Positions 47,625-59,090 of a stretch of 64,000 bases of DNA are shown piece by piece. This stretch comes from Trifolium pratense (lineage: Eukaryota; Streptophyta; Magnoliopsida; Fabales; Fabaceae): assembly GCF_020283565.1 (NCBI RefSeq), contig NC_060060.1, positions 4,216,001 to 4,280,000 on the forward strand, in the 5' to 3' direction. The position numbers were made by a program, and so were the translations under genes. The stretch's first letter is position 1; each line of letters opens with the position of its first letter. Below the pieces are notes generated by a model. That model was not told the DNA's origin and did not search any database. It saw only the letters and a program-made list of their open reading frames with translations.

Positions 47625-48138
47625 TTTCCTTTAAATTTGTAAGACTCCAATTTATTTAACATTGAAGTGAATTATAAATTTGTTTGAATTTTATCAATGA
47701 CTTTTTCATCATTGTGGCTATTATCTTAATTGTGACACCTTCCTCCCCGATCTTCTCAATTTTATATATCCATGTTTGTTTATTTCTTCCCTTTGGTTTC
47801 CGCCTATATTTGTGCCTAATACATGTATGCTTAATTTTTTCCCTTATTTTCTATTTTGATTACTCCTTCATGTTCAATAAATCAACGTAGTAAATGAAAG
47901 ACATAATAAAATAAACAGATATTATAATGAAGGGAAGCGCCACAATTAAGATGATTAATAAGTCAAGAAGAATTGCCACAATGTATGAAGATATTGATAA
48001 AATTCAAACAAAATAAAATTCAAAAACTCAAAGAGAAGACATCACTTGCTCACCATTTTCATTTAGATGAATATTCTAATTCATTTCAAAGTTAGAAATC
48101 GAGAGTGACTTACAAGAATATTATATATATAAAAAAGA

Positions 48139-48485
48139 CTTCTTCTTTTAGCACGTGTCCCCGGTCTTCCAATTTTACCCCCTTGTAACGTAGGAGGCGA
48201 GTGTGTAAATAGCCAAAATTGAGAAGAAAAAAAATAGTTCGCATACTAGGATGCGAAACTTATAAAATAGGGGCGAAGAAAGTGTGAGAGATACAAAAAT
48301 ACTGGATTTTATAAGGTTCATATCCTAGCTAGGATGTGAAATGAGTTTGCATTCTAGGATGCAAACTGTTTTTTTTTTCCCTTCAGATTTTGCATCCCTT
48401 TGAGTTCGATACTTAAGTAGCGAGGGAGATATTTTAGAAATTTTCGGGAGCGAACAAGAACATCTAGGGGCGTGAAAAGAAGAAG
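48139..48485 (+). repeat. TIR element with hairpin core, copy 2
   Basis: Ends CTTCTTCTTTTAGCACGTGTCCCC and the reverse of AGGGGCGTGAAAAGAAGAAG. Internal palindromes are GTTCGCATACTAGGATGCGAA, CATATCCTAGCTAGGATGTG and GATACTTAAGTAGCGA. It pairs with the copy at 16181-16528. The core with ATAGGGGCGAAGAAAG reads in the opposite direction here. Confidence 0.55.
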
Positions 48486-49140
48486 TAAAAAAAAACTCTC
48501 CATATTCATACAATGGGCCATATGTCTAAATTTCTAGGCCCAAATTGGGCTTACATAATAACTAAAATAAAATAAAAAATCAAAACTATTACAATTCATA
48601 TTAAACACAAAAAAAAAAAAAAAAAAACTAAAAACTATTCTGAATTCTACATGAAAATGTTCTTGTTCTTCTCATCAATATGAGTAATATAATGTAATTA
48701 TTTTTCTTCTTTCCATCTCATTAGGACGTGCCTTATGTTCAACTTTAGTGTATTGTACCTTTCTTGACCTTGGTCGATTTTTGACTTGAGATCTTAACTA
48801 AAGTTTATATCTTTGTTGGAAAATTTCTAATAATACTCAAATATCAAGGCAATTCCTACATTGATCACGTTCCATGGGACCATATGAACACCATATTTAA
48901 TTACATATACCTACTTGCATTATTGTACATGTGGGGTAAAAGAGAAAAGGAAAAAGTTTTTTATTTGAAAAACTTATTCAATGTGTGGAATAATTTTTGT
49001 TTATACTTTAATTATCGACTTTAGGTAGGTTATGTGTTTATTGTGTATATATGTACTTCTTGTGTTTGTTGTGTATATTTGTTTAATTATTTTTTCTTAT
49101 TGAAAATATAAGTAGCACATTAGATAAAATAGTAAAATTA

Positions 49141-49550
49141 AGGCTTAATTAGTCTATTGGTCCCTTAAAGACATTTTAGGTTTTACAATGGTCCCTTAAA
49201 GAAAAAAAGGTCCGGATTGGTCCCTTAAAGAAAAAAAGGTCCGGATTAGTCCCTTAAAGACATAAATGTTTGTCATATTGGTCCTTTCCGTTAAATTTTA
49301 ACTCCAAATATAACAAAAAATTCCAATGGTTAAAATTTTAAAAATTAATAAGGTTTTTGGTGGACTACTTACACTTAATGACATCCACAATTCAGTCAAC
49401 TAAAACTAACGTTTTTTGTAAAAAATTGACGGAAAGGACCAATGTGAGAAATGAATGTGTCTTTAAGGGACTAATCCGGACATTTTTTTCTTTAAGGGAC
49501 CATTGTGAAATCTAAAATGTCTTTAAGGGACCAATAGACTAATTAAGCCT
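49141..49550. mobile_element. MITE, 410 bp, with long TIRs and 7-bp TSD
   Basis: TIRs AGGCTTAATTAGTCTATTGG and the reverse of CCAATAGACTAATTAAGCCT continue into repeated GGTCCCTTAAAGA boxes. AAAATTA flanks both ends exactly (49134-49140 and 49551-49557). The left arm has one GGTCCGGATT block duplicated in tandem. No ORF. Confidence 0.75.
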
Positions 49551-50520
49551 AAAATTAAAAGAGTTTATAAGTAAAGAAGGTGAAATCTAATTAGTTTAGA
49601 CAATTAGGATCATAAGGACGATGCAATGTGTAAAAATTTACTGCAATTGAGAGGTTGTGCTGAAAAATCCAACATGATCTTAATTTTCAATATGAACTAA
49701 TAGTCTCTATTGGTCCTACACTATAAAAGAAGAACTAAATATTTTGAACCTTGATTCAACTACAACCAAAAAAAATACGAGAGACTAATCCACTTGTAGG
49801 GTGAAGTATTGAAAAATAGGGTGATTGTTACCCCCTCCCTCCGTTTATGGTAGAATGTAGGTTTTCTGAGCAATTTAAAAAGAGCGAACAACAATTATCT
49901 AAAAATAGCAAGACTCCCCCCCAAACTTAACTCATTAAAACCCAATATGTAACAAACTTCTCCAAATGGGTCTATACTAAAATATCCAACAATTCGAGAG
50001 TTTTTTAATCACTTTCACGACATTGCCTGAATTCTTCTCTATGAATAACTTATGTCATTTTGCATGTATCATCACAATCTAATGAAAATAATAACATGTT
50101 TAGATCCACTTTTATCGAATGTCATCGCATGTCTTTTTATGTTTCTACCGCTGAAAAGAAGAAGCTACAAAGTCTAGCTTCAAGTTAAACGCACGTCTAA
50201 CTGATAAACTTATGTACATCAGAAATAAGAAAAGAAAATATAAATGCATATTCATAATCGACAATTAGAATGGGAACGTGTAGAAAATATATAATAAACT
50301 TTTAACTAATAATGGTCCATCTTAGTTTCTCGATAGATAATATAGTGGTCCATCTTAACTTTAATCAAGGTTTTCTGAAAAGATATTGTGAGGACTATAT
50401 ATGCATATTCAGCAACCAAATAAATTAAAGGAACAAAAATCTTAAGGTGAAATGTCATTTTCTCGATCTGCACATATTTCCTAGGAACAAATTTTTATAT
50501 AATATATCATAATATAATAA
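49551..50520. other. Spacer, nothing recognised
   Basis: AT-rich sequence without coding structure or bounded repeats. Confidence 0.4.
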
Positions 50521-50532
50521 AGGTATTGATAT

Positions 50533-50690
50533 TTTTTTATTTTTTTTCACCACCAGTTTAATCTGGTTCGGGGTCAGTTCTGACATCAAGTGGTTTCAGC
50601 CCCCTCCCGATCGCAGTTGCGGGGGATCGAACTGCGGTCCTCCCTACCAAGTTCAGCGTCAATCACCACTGAACCAACTGACGATTGATT
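50533..50690 (-). mobile_element. SINE, family A, copy 2, with 9-bp TSD
   Basis: On minus: AATCAATCGTCAGTTGGTTC, AGTGGTGATTGACGCTGAAC, a box B AGTTCGATCCCCC, TGCGATCGGGAGGGGGCTGA, and ACTGGTGGTG before an A-rich tail. TATTGATAT flanks it at 50524-50532 and 50691-50699. The copy is well preserved, hence younger than that at 4292. Confidence 0.8.
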
Positions 50691-50878
50691 TATTGATATG
50701 TTTTTTTGTTCCTTCAAATATTAGTCTCTAAAATATTTTTTGTTTTTGTTTAGTCCACTAAATTTTGAAGAGATTGAAAAAAACAACAAGAATCAAAATA
50801 TTTTTTTTATTTTTATTTCCAAGAATTTAAAAACAAACATTCATACGGGGACTAACAAAAAATTGACACACACACACA

Positions 50879-50881
<3 letters not shown>

Positions 50882-50973
<92 letters not shown>
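50882..50973. repeat. (TA)n microsatellite, left flank of fold-back element
   Basis: About 46 uninterrupted AT units ending exactly where the fold-back element starts (GGGGGCTGC). Confidence 0.98.
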
Positions 50974-50975
<2 letters not shown>

Positions 50976-52646
50976 GGGCTGCTAACTTAGACCCAGTTGG
51001 GTCTAAGTTAGCAAGGTGCACCTTTTCAATTGGACCAAAATACCCATTCTTTTTAATTAATTAACCAAATTACCATCAATGGACGCGGATCCAGTGTCGC
51101 GCGCGTACCGCAGGACCATGGTTACAGGCCGTTGATTTCCATCAGACAGCCAAGCTCTGATCTCATCAAGACTGTCTGATCAATCAGACAGCCCAGATCA
51201 TCCGAATCCATCAGATTCCAGCGCATGCACCACACTGGATTACACCCTGGAGAGAGAAGAATCTACTTTTTAAAAGTAGGACACGTGTCGCTGTCTGATT
51301 GGCTGGGCGTGATTTTTTTCCATTTAATACTTTGAACTCAATTATTTCGTTGTAAATTAATTTTTTATTTTTTATTTTTATACCAAAATTCATATTTTTT
51401 TTTTCTCTACAAATAGAGACTTGGTTCGTTTGATTTGGACACAGAAAAAAAAAACCCAATTTTTCACTACCTTAATCTCATTTTTCACTACCTTACATCA
51501 ACTCACTGAAACCATTCTACCAGGAAAATGGTTTCAGAGTACAAATCTCTGAAACCATTCTACCAGCTAAATGGTTTCAGAAGCAAATAACTAAGAATCA
51601 ACTTACTGAAACCATTCTACCAGCAAAATGGTTTCAGAAGCAAACACAATTAATAAATTACTCACTGAAACCATTCTACCAGTAAAATAGTTTCAGAGTA
51701 CAACTATGTGCAACCATTCTACAAGCTAAATGGTTTCAGAAGCAAATAACTAATAATCAACTTACTGAAACCATTCTACCAGCAAAATGGTTTCAGATTA
51801 CAACTCTCTGAAACCATTGTACTAGATAAATGGTTTCAGAAGCAAACACAATTAATAAATTACTCATTGAAACCATTCTACCAGTAAAATGGTTTCAGAA
51901 TACAACTATGTGCAACCATTCTACCAGTAAAATGGTTTCAGAAGCAAACATTAGTTTTTAATTACCGTTTTACCTCATTTAATTAACTAAAAATAGTTTC
52001 AGGTCTCCAAAAATTTCATAAAATATACCAAAAGTTCCAGAATATTATCTACTATTTTCCTGGTATAATGGTTTCAGTGAGTTGGTTGAGTGGTGCGTGT
52101 TAAATTACAACACACAAGTAACGTATTTAGTAGACAAAAAATGAGATTAAGGTAGTGAAAAATTGCATTTTTTTTTCGGTGTCCAAATTAAACGAACCAA
52201 GTCTCTATTTGTAGAAAAAAAAATTTATGAATTTTGGTATAAAAATAAAAAAATAAAAAATTAATTTACAACGAAATAATTGAGTTCAAAGTATTAAATG
52301 AACAAAAATCACGTCCAGCCAACCATTGTGTGACACGTGTCCTACTTTTAAAAAGCAAATTTTTCTCTCTCCAGGGTGTAATCCAGTGTGGCGCACGCGC
52401 TGGAATCTGATGGATCAGGATGATCTGGGCTGTCGGATTGATCAGACAGTCTTGATGAGATCAGATCTTGGCTGTCTGATGGAAATCAACGGTCTGTAAC
52501 CATGGTCCTTCAGTACGCGTGCGACACTGGATCCGCGTCTATTCATGGGTATTTTGGTTAATTAATTAAAAAGAATGGGTATTTTGGTCCAATTGAAAAG
52601 GTGCACTTTGCTAACTTAGACCTAACTAGGGTCTAAGTTAGAAAAC

Positions 52647-52649
<3 letters not shown>
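50974..52649. mobile_element. Large fold-back element (1676 bp) inserted in (TA)n
   Basis: Near-complete inverted arms of more than 500 bp: 50974-about 51527 and about 52056-52649. They start GGGGGCTGCTAACTTAGACC and GGGGTTTTCTAACTTAGACC. Both arms share GGTGCACCTTTTCAATTGG, a GC-rich block (GACGCGGATCCAGTGTCGC), CATCAGACAGCCAAG, ACACTGGATTACACCCTGG, and AATAGAGACTTGGTTCGTTT. Each arm's outer end is itself a small hairpin (CTAACTTAGACC...GGTCTAAGTTAG). The centre is a palindromic tandem array. No transposase ORF. Long (TA)n on both sides hides any target duplication. The class is uncertain: the TA-microsatellite target recalls the rice Micron MITEs, the arm length recalls Mutator-like fold-backs. 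Confidence 0.85.
51506..51942. repeat. Tandem array of nine palindromic 31-bp modules
   Basis: Nine modules of the form TGAAACCATTCTACCAG, 1-3 variable bases, AAATGGTTTCAGA. Each is a near-perfect inverted repeat (TGAAACCAT / ATGGTTTCA). Spacers alternate between GTACAA.TCTC types and longer AGCAAATAACTAAGAATCAAC or AGCAAACACAATTAATAAATT types. Blocks of three modules are repeated, giving a higher-order period. A further half-module lies in the right arm at about 52056-52080. Confidence 0.9.

Positions 52650-52734
<85 letters not shown>
52650..52734. repeat. (TA)n microsatellite, right flank of fold-back element
   Basis: About 42 TA units starting at the last base of the fold-back element's terminal CCCC. 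Confidence 0.98.
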
Positions 52735-52740
<6 letters not shown>

Positions 52741-54494
52741 GTTTTTTTATAACAAAAATTGATATATTTGTATAGACTAAAAACATATTTAAACAAATAA
52801 TGAATTTAATTCTAATAACTAGGCATGCAAAGCCACATTTAAATGTTTCTAGACCGAAACTACCCCAACTTTGATAGAGAAAATCTACTTTGACTAAGTG
52901 CGGTTTCAAGTTTTTCTTGAAATTCAAAGTTGTGTGGTTGAGAATATTATTTTTTATATATATGAAGATGTGTAATACATTTTCATCCTCGACAAAGATC
53001 GAGGGTGTGGGGAGGAAAGGAAAATCCCACTTCATCCAGTCTATTGCCATACCTACCTAATATTTAATTTTACTATGTTAGGTAATGTGTTAAGAACATT
53101 CACATTAACACTCTTTCTATAACACATTTTTTTTATTATTCATGTGAATCTCACAATTTTAAAAATCCACCCAACTTAAAGTGACGACATATGCACATGT
53201 TAACAAGACCCTTCATCAAATTAAATAGAGATTGTTGAAAAAAAGTGTTTAAAGTGAGTATTCCTACAGAACTACTCGATGATGAAATAGATAATCTTCA
53301 TAATTTCAACACACATATTGTCAAAGTTTTTTTCCCGGCCTGAAATCCTACGACAATCAAAAGGACATACTAATGTTGATGTTATTGCAAAACAACCTTA
53401 AATTTAGCTAAATTAGTCAAAATGAAAAAACCTTAAATTTAGCTAATGGAGTACTATACATACCTATCCTACCGACAAATTAAAAAATTGCAATTTTGTT
53501 GACAAAACCTAAGAAAAGAGGAAGACGAAGAAACAATGGTTTTAAGTTGGTGAGATTGAGACCCCTGCCGCGAGATAATATTATAGATGACCCTAACAAA
53601 GGAAACATCAAAAGAAAATCAACAACCAACCACATTACCGTTAATTTGTTCCCTTGGATTGGATGCATATAATAATATCACTTTTTTTTTTTCTTCACTC
53701 TTTTCTTCTTCGTTAGAATAATATAAAGAAATTAAGCTAAATTGTTAATCAATAAATGAGTTCCTCCCCATTTATTGAAATGAAAAATGTTATTTACACA
53801 AATTTTTCAAGACATACTTGACAGAATACATTGTTCATACCATACTCTCTCTCTCTCTCTCATGGAAAATTGGATAATTTTCTTCATCGGTGGATGAAGA
53901 ATAGCGAAATACTGTAAAAGAAGAGAGAAACAAAGAAGAAAATAATGTATGTTTAAAAAAAATAATGTAAAAAAAAAAGAAAGATAGAAAATTACTGGAA
54001 TACCCGTATCTATTGTGTCTAAATATCATCATTTCCTAGTTGAAAATGAAAATGAAAATGAAAATGAAAATAATATAATAATATTTCTTTTAATTTAAAT
54101 AATATTATGTACCCAAAAAAATTTATTATATTGCATCTATCTCTTTGCTCTATTATAAGCACAACCCCAAATCAATAATATTTGGGCGCACACACATTAA
54201 GGAAAAAAATTTAAAGATAAATGATTAAGTTACATCAATTATTATCAATCAGCTCTTTTATCTTTAAACTTTTTAAAATTATGTATGTGTGTCTAACACA
54301 TTCGACTTATGCCCAATCAAGTCTTTCTCCTGAAGAGGATATAAACTCCTTAATCAAGGGCAACACAACATGTTTTCAGGCTGGTGAGAGGGACTAAACA
54401 TTTACTTTTAGATGACCCATTTAGCGACTAAATTTTGTAATCGACTATTAAATTAGTCCTTAAAACCATTTGCTAAATGAATTTGTGACTGATT
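52735..54494. other. Gene-free spacer with simple repeats
   Basis: No gene recognised. (CT)n lies at 53845-53861 and a GAAAAT repeat at 54042-54070. Open frames here have no recognisable family. Confidence 0.4.
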
Positions 54495-54620
54495 TATAGG
54501 TGAAATGGATAACTCAACTGGTTAAACTAGTTGAGCTAATGGTTAAAGGATTTGGAGGTCCAAAGTTCAAGTTCTGATAAGGAAAAAAACTAAAATAACA
54601 TTGTAATATATTAACAATTT
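54495..54620 (+). repeat. SINE-like repeat (tRNA-derived, family E)
   Basis: ATAACTCAACTGGTTAAACTAG is A-box-like, then GGTTAAAGGATTTGGAGGTCC and box B-like AAAGTTCAAGTTCTG, followed by an A-rich part. Single copy in the window. Confidence 0.45.
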
Positions 54621-54806
54621 GCCTATAAAAAAAAATATTGCTAAATTATTAGTCGTAATGTTAGCAACTGAATTGATATTTTCAATCTATTAATTGGACT
54701 CTAAAAACATCCGCATCCAATCAATATGGTCTCGCTTACTTTTATATATTATTTTATATTATCTAATTATTTAATTTAATATGAAAAGGAACATAAAAGA
54801 AACATA

Positions 54807-55064
54807 CTCCTCCGTTCCATTTTATAAGACCTTATTTGACTAAATGCATTATTCATATGTCTTGTTTTGACTGTATTTTTCTAAAAATATATAAATGTAA
54901 ATATTATCATATAAGATCTTGTTTGATTTGTTTCGATGAATATTTTCAAAATATCAAATTTCTATAATTTTTACTAATGCACAATTAAATATATTCGTAA
55001 TCAAAGTTATGCATTGATGTGCGTGCAATGGTCAACTAGTTTTTATATTTTGGAACGGAGGGAG
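54807..55064 (+). mobile_element. Stowaway-like MITE, 258 bp
   Basis: TIRs CTCCTCCGTTCCATTTTATA and the reverse of ATTTTGGAACGGAGGGAG, flanked by TA on both sides (54805-54806 and 55065-55066). It is related to the element at 55882-56139, which is of equal length and opposite orientation. Confidence 0.8.
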
Positions 55065-55710
55065 TAGTTGACAAATGATCAATGTCAACTTTGAGGAACA
55101 CTATTTCATTAGCAAATATCCAACCCACTCTGACATAATATCATTGGTTTATCTGAGGGAACGACCAATATGTATCCTCTAAGCTCATCACTATTTTTGG
55201 TGACTAATGATAAAATTTCATAAATACAAATTGGAAAAAAAAAAAAGAGAAAAAGAAATGATACTTATCATTTAGGAGAGATTCCATGTTTGAAATTTTG
55301 GGTCTGCTTGTTTCAGCTTTAAGAAAATGGATTTTTCTTTATATTTTTGAAAATAAATTTTTTAAAATTGTTTTTCAAAATATTAGAAGTTTTTTTATAT
55401 TCATTTTTTCTAAATTCAAACACTAATTTGGACATCATATAACATAAACACACATTATTGAAGATCAAAACATATTCAAAATCACAATTTTTTGAAAAAG
55501 TTGTATTTCAAAAATGATTTTTATGAAAATCTATTTGAAATAGCTTCAAAATTAAATGATTTTTCAGAATTTTGATATCCAAAAAAAGTTTCAATAAAAT
55601 GATCAAATACATAAAATAACATTTTAAGAATAACTATTTAAACCAAATTTTTATTTAAAGCTTTTATTAAAAAATTCTTTGTTAATTTTTTTTTACTCAA
55701 AATTATGTAA
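55065..55710. other. Spacer, nothing bounded
   Basis: AT-rich. From about 55305 it has long AAAATTT-type self-complementarity, perhaps an old fold-back element, but ends cannot be placed. Confidence 0.3.
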
Positions 55711-55803
55711 CACTACAAGAATCTATTTAAAAAAAATCTATAACAAACAGACGATTTAACTCCTTTGAGACTTGCACAAGGTTAAAGAGAGATTCTTGTA
55801 GTG
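55711..55803. mobile_element. Miniature CACTA-type element, 93 bp
   Basis: Perfect 13-bp TIRs CACTACAAGAATC ... GATTCTTGTAGTG. The inside has no coding capacity. Flanking triplets are TAA and AAA, so a 3-bp duplication is not exact. Confidence 0.7.
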
Positions 55804-55881
55804 AAAATTTAGTGGATTTGATTGGCTCTTTAAAGAGTTAGTTTTTTTGTCTTCCTTTTTTTCAAAGACAAAATGAATGTA

Positions 55882-56139
55882 CTCCCTCCACCTCAAAATA
55901 TAAGAGCATATTGACCATTGCACGTATGTCAAGATATAATTTTGATTACGAATATCTTTAATTATGTATAAGTAAAAATTATAAAAATTTGATGTTTTGA
56001 AAATACTTATCGAAACAAATCAAAAAAGATATTATATGATAATATTTATATTTATATACTTTTAGAAAAATACGTTCAATACAATACATATAAATAGTGC
56101 ATTTAGTCAAAATGGTTCTTATAAAATGGGACGAGGTAG
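55882..56139 (-). mobile_element. Stowaway-like MITE, 258 bp, inverted relative to the first
   Basis: Ends CTCCCTCCACCTCAAAATA and the reverse of AAATGGGACGAGGTAG, flanked by TA (55880-55881 and 56140-56141). The body is the reverse complement of 54807-55064 (e.g. ATTGACCATTGCACGTATGT, CTTATCGAAACAAATCAAA). Confidence 0.8.
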
Positions 56140-57599
56140 TATTAAATAATCATAACCAAACAAAAAGTGTGCAAGATGGAACAATACACAGATAAAAGTA
56201 AAGCATAGAAACAAGCAAGTCAAAAGCACCAAAATCAGACAAATGATCCAAATTACAAAAGCATATAGAGTTAGCTTAGTAAAAGTAGATTATGGAAAAA
56301 GTGAAAGACACACTGTCAATAGTTAAAAGGCTATTGACGTGTTACAAGGGATATTGATTTCTTGTGTTGTTGTTCAACTAACTTAACTATATCAATAACC
56401 GGTTTGAGATTGTTGGTGTTTTCCTTTTAATTTTTTAATTTTTATTATCAAATTTTTATTAATGGAAGTAAAAGGATACTCTAAGTCACACAATAAAATC
56501 AGGTCGAAGTTAGGCTTTGTTTGGATGAGAAGAGAAAGTGGATGGAAAGAAAGTAAAAGGAAAGAATGTTGAAGGAATAATTATGAGTAGAAAGTGAATA
56601 GAAAGTGAGAGGAAAGAAAGTTATACTATTTAGTAAATGACATAACTACCCTTATTTAATAAAGTATATTAAGGTAGATTTTTTTTTTAATAATAGGTAA
56701 AAATGAAAAAAGTTCCTGACTCTGTTAAAGTTTACTCAGATTAGTCCTTCAATAAAAAAAATCTATTTAAAAAAGTTATACATAATCAAAGACAAAATTG
56801 ATGGTTTAGTCTTTATACATCATGACATGATGCCTAAACAAAGATCACACCATTAAGCTATTATACAAAGAACACCCCATGCTAACAAAAAGTTAAAGAC
56901 ATCCTTGAACTATCAATTTGTACCAAAACTCCTAATTTAACCACCACAAGTTCTATTTATTAACAATTTGCCAACAACGATAGAACTTTCAGACAAGTGA
57001 TAGCACATAATTCAACCTTACAAGCATTGATACATGATACCACAAAACACACCCCAAACACAATTCTTCCATCACCCTTCTCTATCATAGAGGGCACACA
57101 ATTACAAATATGTTTACCTTTTTATAAACACATCAACGGCTTATTCCCACCAATTTGCAACAACAAAACAAAAATTTCTATCCAACCTTAATTACAAATA
57201 AACCAAAACCACGAAATAGACTTGATACAATTCATAACCTTTTGAATTGAACATCTTCTTCATCTTTAAAAATAATGATATTTCTCATCATCCAAATACT
57301 CCAAGATATTGTTAGCTGGAGTTTAGTTAGTTTATTTTATTTAGAAGCTTGTTACCAAAAAAGAATATTTATCTTTGTACAAAATAAAATAAAATATTTA
57401 TACTAACGTTGTATATGAATTAAGAAAAGTTTGTTAGGTGGAATGAGATAAAATTTGTTTGGGTTTAATGATTCAATGGTGTAAAAAATATTTACACATA
57501 TATACAATATGTATATAAATTAATTACATATTATAATAAAGGCGAAGTTAAAAATGCATATTTAACTCATTTAAAATGAGTAATATCTATCTTTTGGAA
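56140..57599. other. Gene-free spacer
   Basis: A TTTGTTTGGATGAGAAG motif at 56517 resembles the end of a TIR element, but no partner is found. Other open frames are without family resemblance. Confidence 0.4.
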
Positions 57600-57830
57600 G
57601 AGGTAAAATGAATAATATCAAGATTATGAAGTTGGGCCTGTATTACCGTGAAGAATATGCTTAAGAAGCCAGTGTAGTCTTATATGACTTCGGTTTGCAG
57701 GATACGAAACCACGTAAGTTCGGTTTGCATGCACCGAAGTTGTTATAAGGGTAAAATGATCAACAGGGGGCGTGGGAGTAATATTAGGGGGGGGTCTAAA
57801 AAGCAATTTTCGAAAAATTATATGATAATA
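57600..57830. repeat. Possible Mutator-like MITE remnant
   Basis: GGTTTGCAGGATACGAAACC and GTTCGGTTTGCATGCACCGAAG palindromes lie between a GGTAAAATGA.. arm and a TTAGGGGGGGGTCTAAAA arm. The style recalls the element at 47376, but the termini are not clear. Confidence 0.3.
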
Positions 57831-58262
57831 GGTTTCTAAAAAAATTAAACGGCTAACTCACAAAAGATTCAGTGTTTTTCAATCTCTCTTTATTAAAAGA
57901 ATAATTTGAAAGAGTCAATCCAAATTGTATAGGTAGAGCACCACTTAAATATTCAAATGTGAGAAAGCTCCATCGAGACTTTCTTAGATGAATTATAAAA
58001 AAATTTAAAAAAAAAATTCTAAGATCAATTTTGAATAAATTTTTAAACATCAATCTAGTGTAAACTATATATATTAGGCATTTTTCCACTCTAATAAAAA
58101 TACAACTATTTAATTCCATGAAATCTGTTTGTACTCCTTAGACCAACCGACCAAATTAAAGTTTGAATGTATATCCCATGTAGTAGTCAGTACTAAAAAG
58201 CCAAAGAGTTCGGTGTTTCTTTTTCTATTGAAAAAATGATTTTATATTTTATTTTAATGAAA

Positions 58263-58440
58263 ATACTAACAAGTGTCCCGCAATACTTTTTAAGCATTCT
58301 ATTTAAAGAAATTATTTATTTAAAATGTTAAAATATTTGAATTTATAATGTTCTGACTTCAGATATTTTCATAAAAATTTTATAAAAATTTATTATTTGA
58401 GGTGTTTAAAGAGTGTTTCGGAAATACTCGTTAACAAAAC
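58263..58440. mobile_element. MITE-like fold-back, about 178 bp
   Basis: The left end ACTAACAAGTGTCCCGCAAT and the right end TTTCGGAAATACTCGTTAAC are imperfect inverted repeats of the type seen at 63637-63794. No clean target duplication. Confidence 0.4.
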
Positions 58441-58847
58441 CCTTATTTTTAATTACGAAATCACCATATAATTAGGTTTATAAAATGATCAAAAGCACTT
58501 AAGCGTGGCGCTAATTAACTAATTACACTTTTGATTGGGTTTGAACTAAAAAAAGTTGCGTTCCCTTCAAAATAAAGTAACTGAATTACGGAACTATACG
58601 CATGCATTACTAAGAGGAGACGAGGGAAAAGATTTGTAAAGTTGTTTTAAATTTTTTCCATATTTACTTTTAGACTTTGATTTTTTGTATCATCATGACT
58701 TCCAACAGAATTCTAACTTCCAACTTCCTGTCGGGTTCGTAGATAAGAAAACTATAGTGTCATATGTCAGGTTTAGTTAGCCCTTTTTGACCATAAAATA
58801 GAAACATTTTACTAGTAGTACTTCCAAATAATTTATAGGTATGAATA

Positions 58848-58985
58848 ATGAATCGGTTCAAGTGGTAAGAGTCTTGGTCCTCTTAAGCATATAATTATAG
58901 GGTTTTGATTCATGACTAATGTATATGGAGAAAATTTTGCTGGAGGAGAGAACCCACCTTATGTGTTCCCTAATTGCATAAAAGA
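58848..58985 (+). repeat. SINE-like repeat (tRNA-derived)
   Basis: GAATCGGTTCAAGTGGTAAGAG is A-box-like, then CTTGGTCCTCTTAAGCAT and a box B-like GGGTTTTGATTCATG. It continues with GGAGGAGAGAACCCACCTTA. Single copy here. Confidence 0.4.
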
Positions 58986-59050
58986 GATGTTCGATTCGTT
59001 GCCTTCACCATCGAGCTTCAGCTTCCCATTCCCGGTGAGAGCTCGGGCCT

Positions 59051-59090
59051 GAGAGAGAGAGAGAGAGAGGGAGAGAGGGAGAGAGAGGGA
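59051..59090 (+). repeat. (GA)n-rich simple repeat
   Basis: About 40 bp of GA repeats with scattered GG. It lies in a short GC-richer stretch (59000-59160) that has no recognisable coding sequence. Confidence 0.9.

Noticed and set aside
50540..50690. tRNA gene suggested by box A/B-like motifs
   Set aside because: No cloverleaf can be drawn. It has an A-rich tail, target duplication and a second genomic copy, so it is a SINE.
50740..51021. Open frames of repeated Ile-Tyr on both strands, also at 27535-27762 and 52649-53050
   Set aside because: They are translations of (TA)n microsatellites.
51506..51942. CRISPR-like appearance of regularly spaced palindromic repeats
   Set aside because: Eukaryotic nuclear DNA with spacers that are themselves repeated, no cas genes, and the array sits inside a fold-back transposon.
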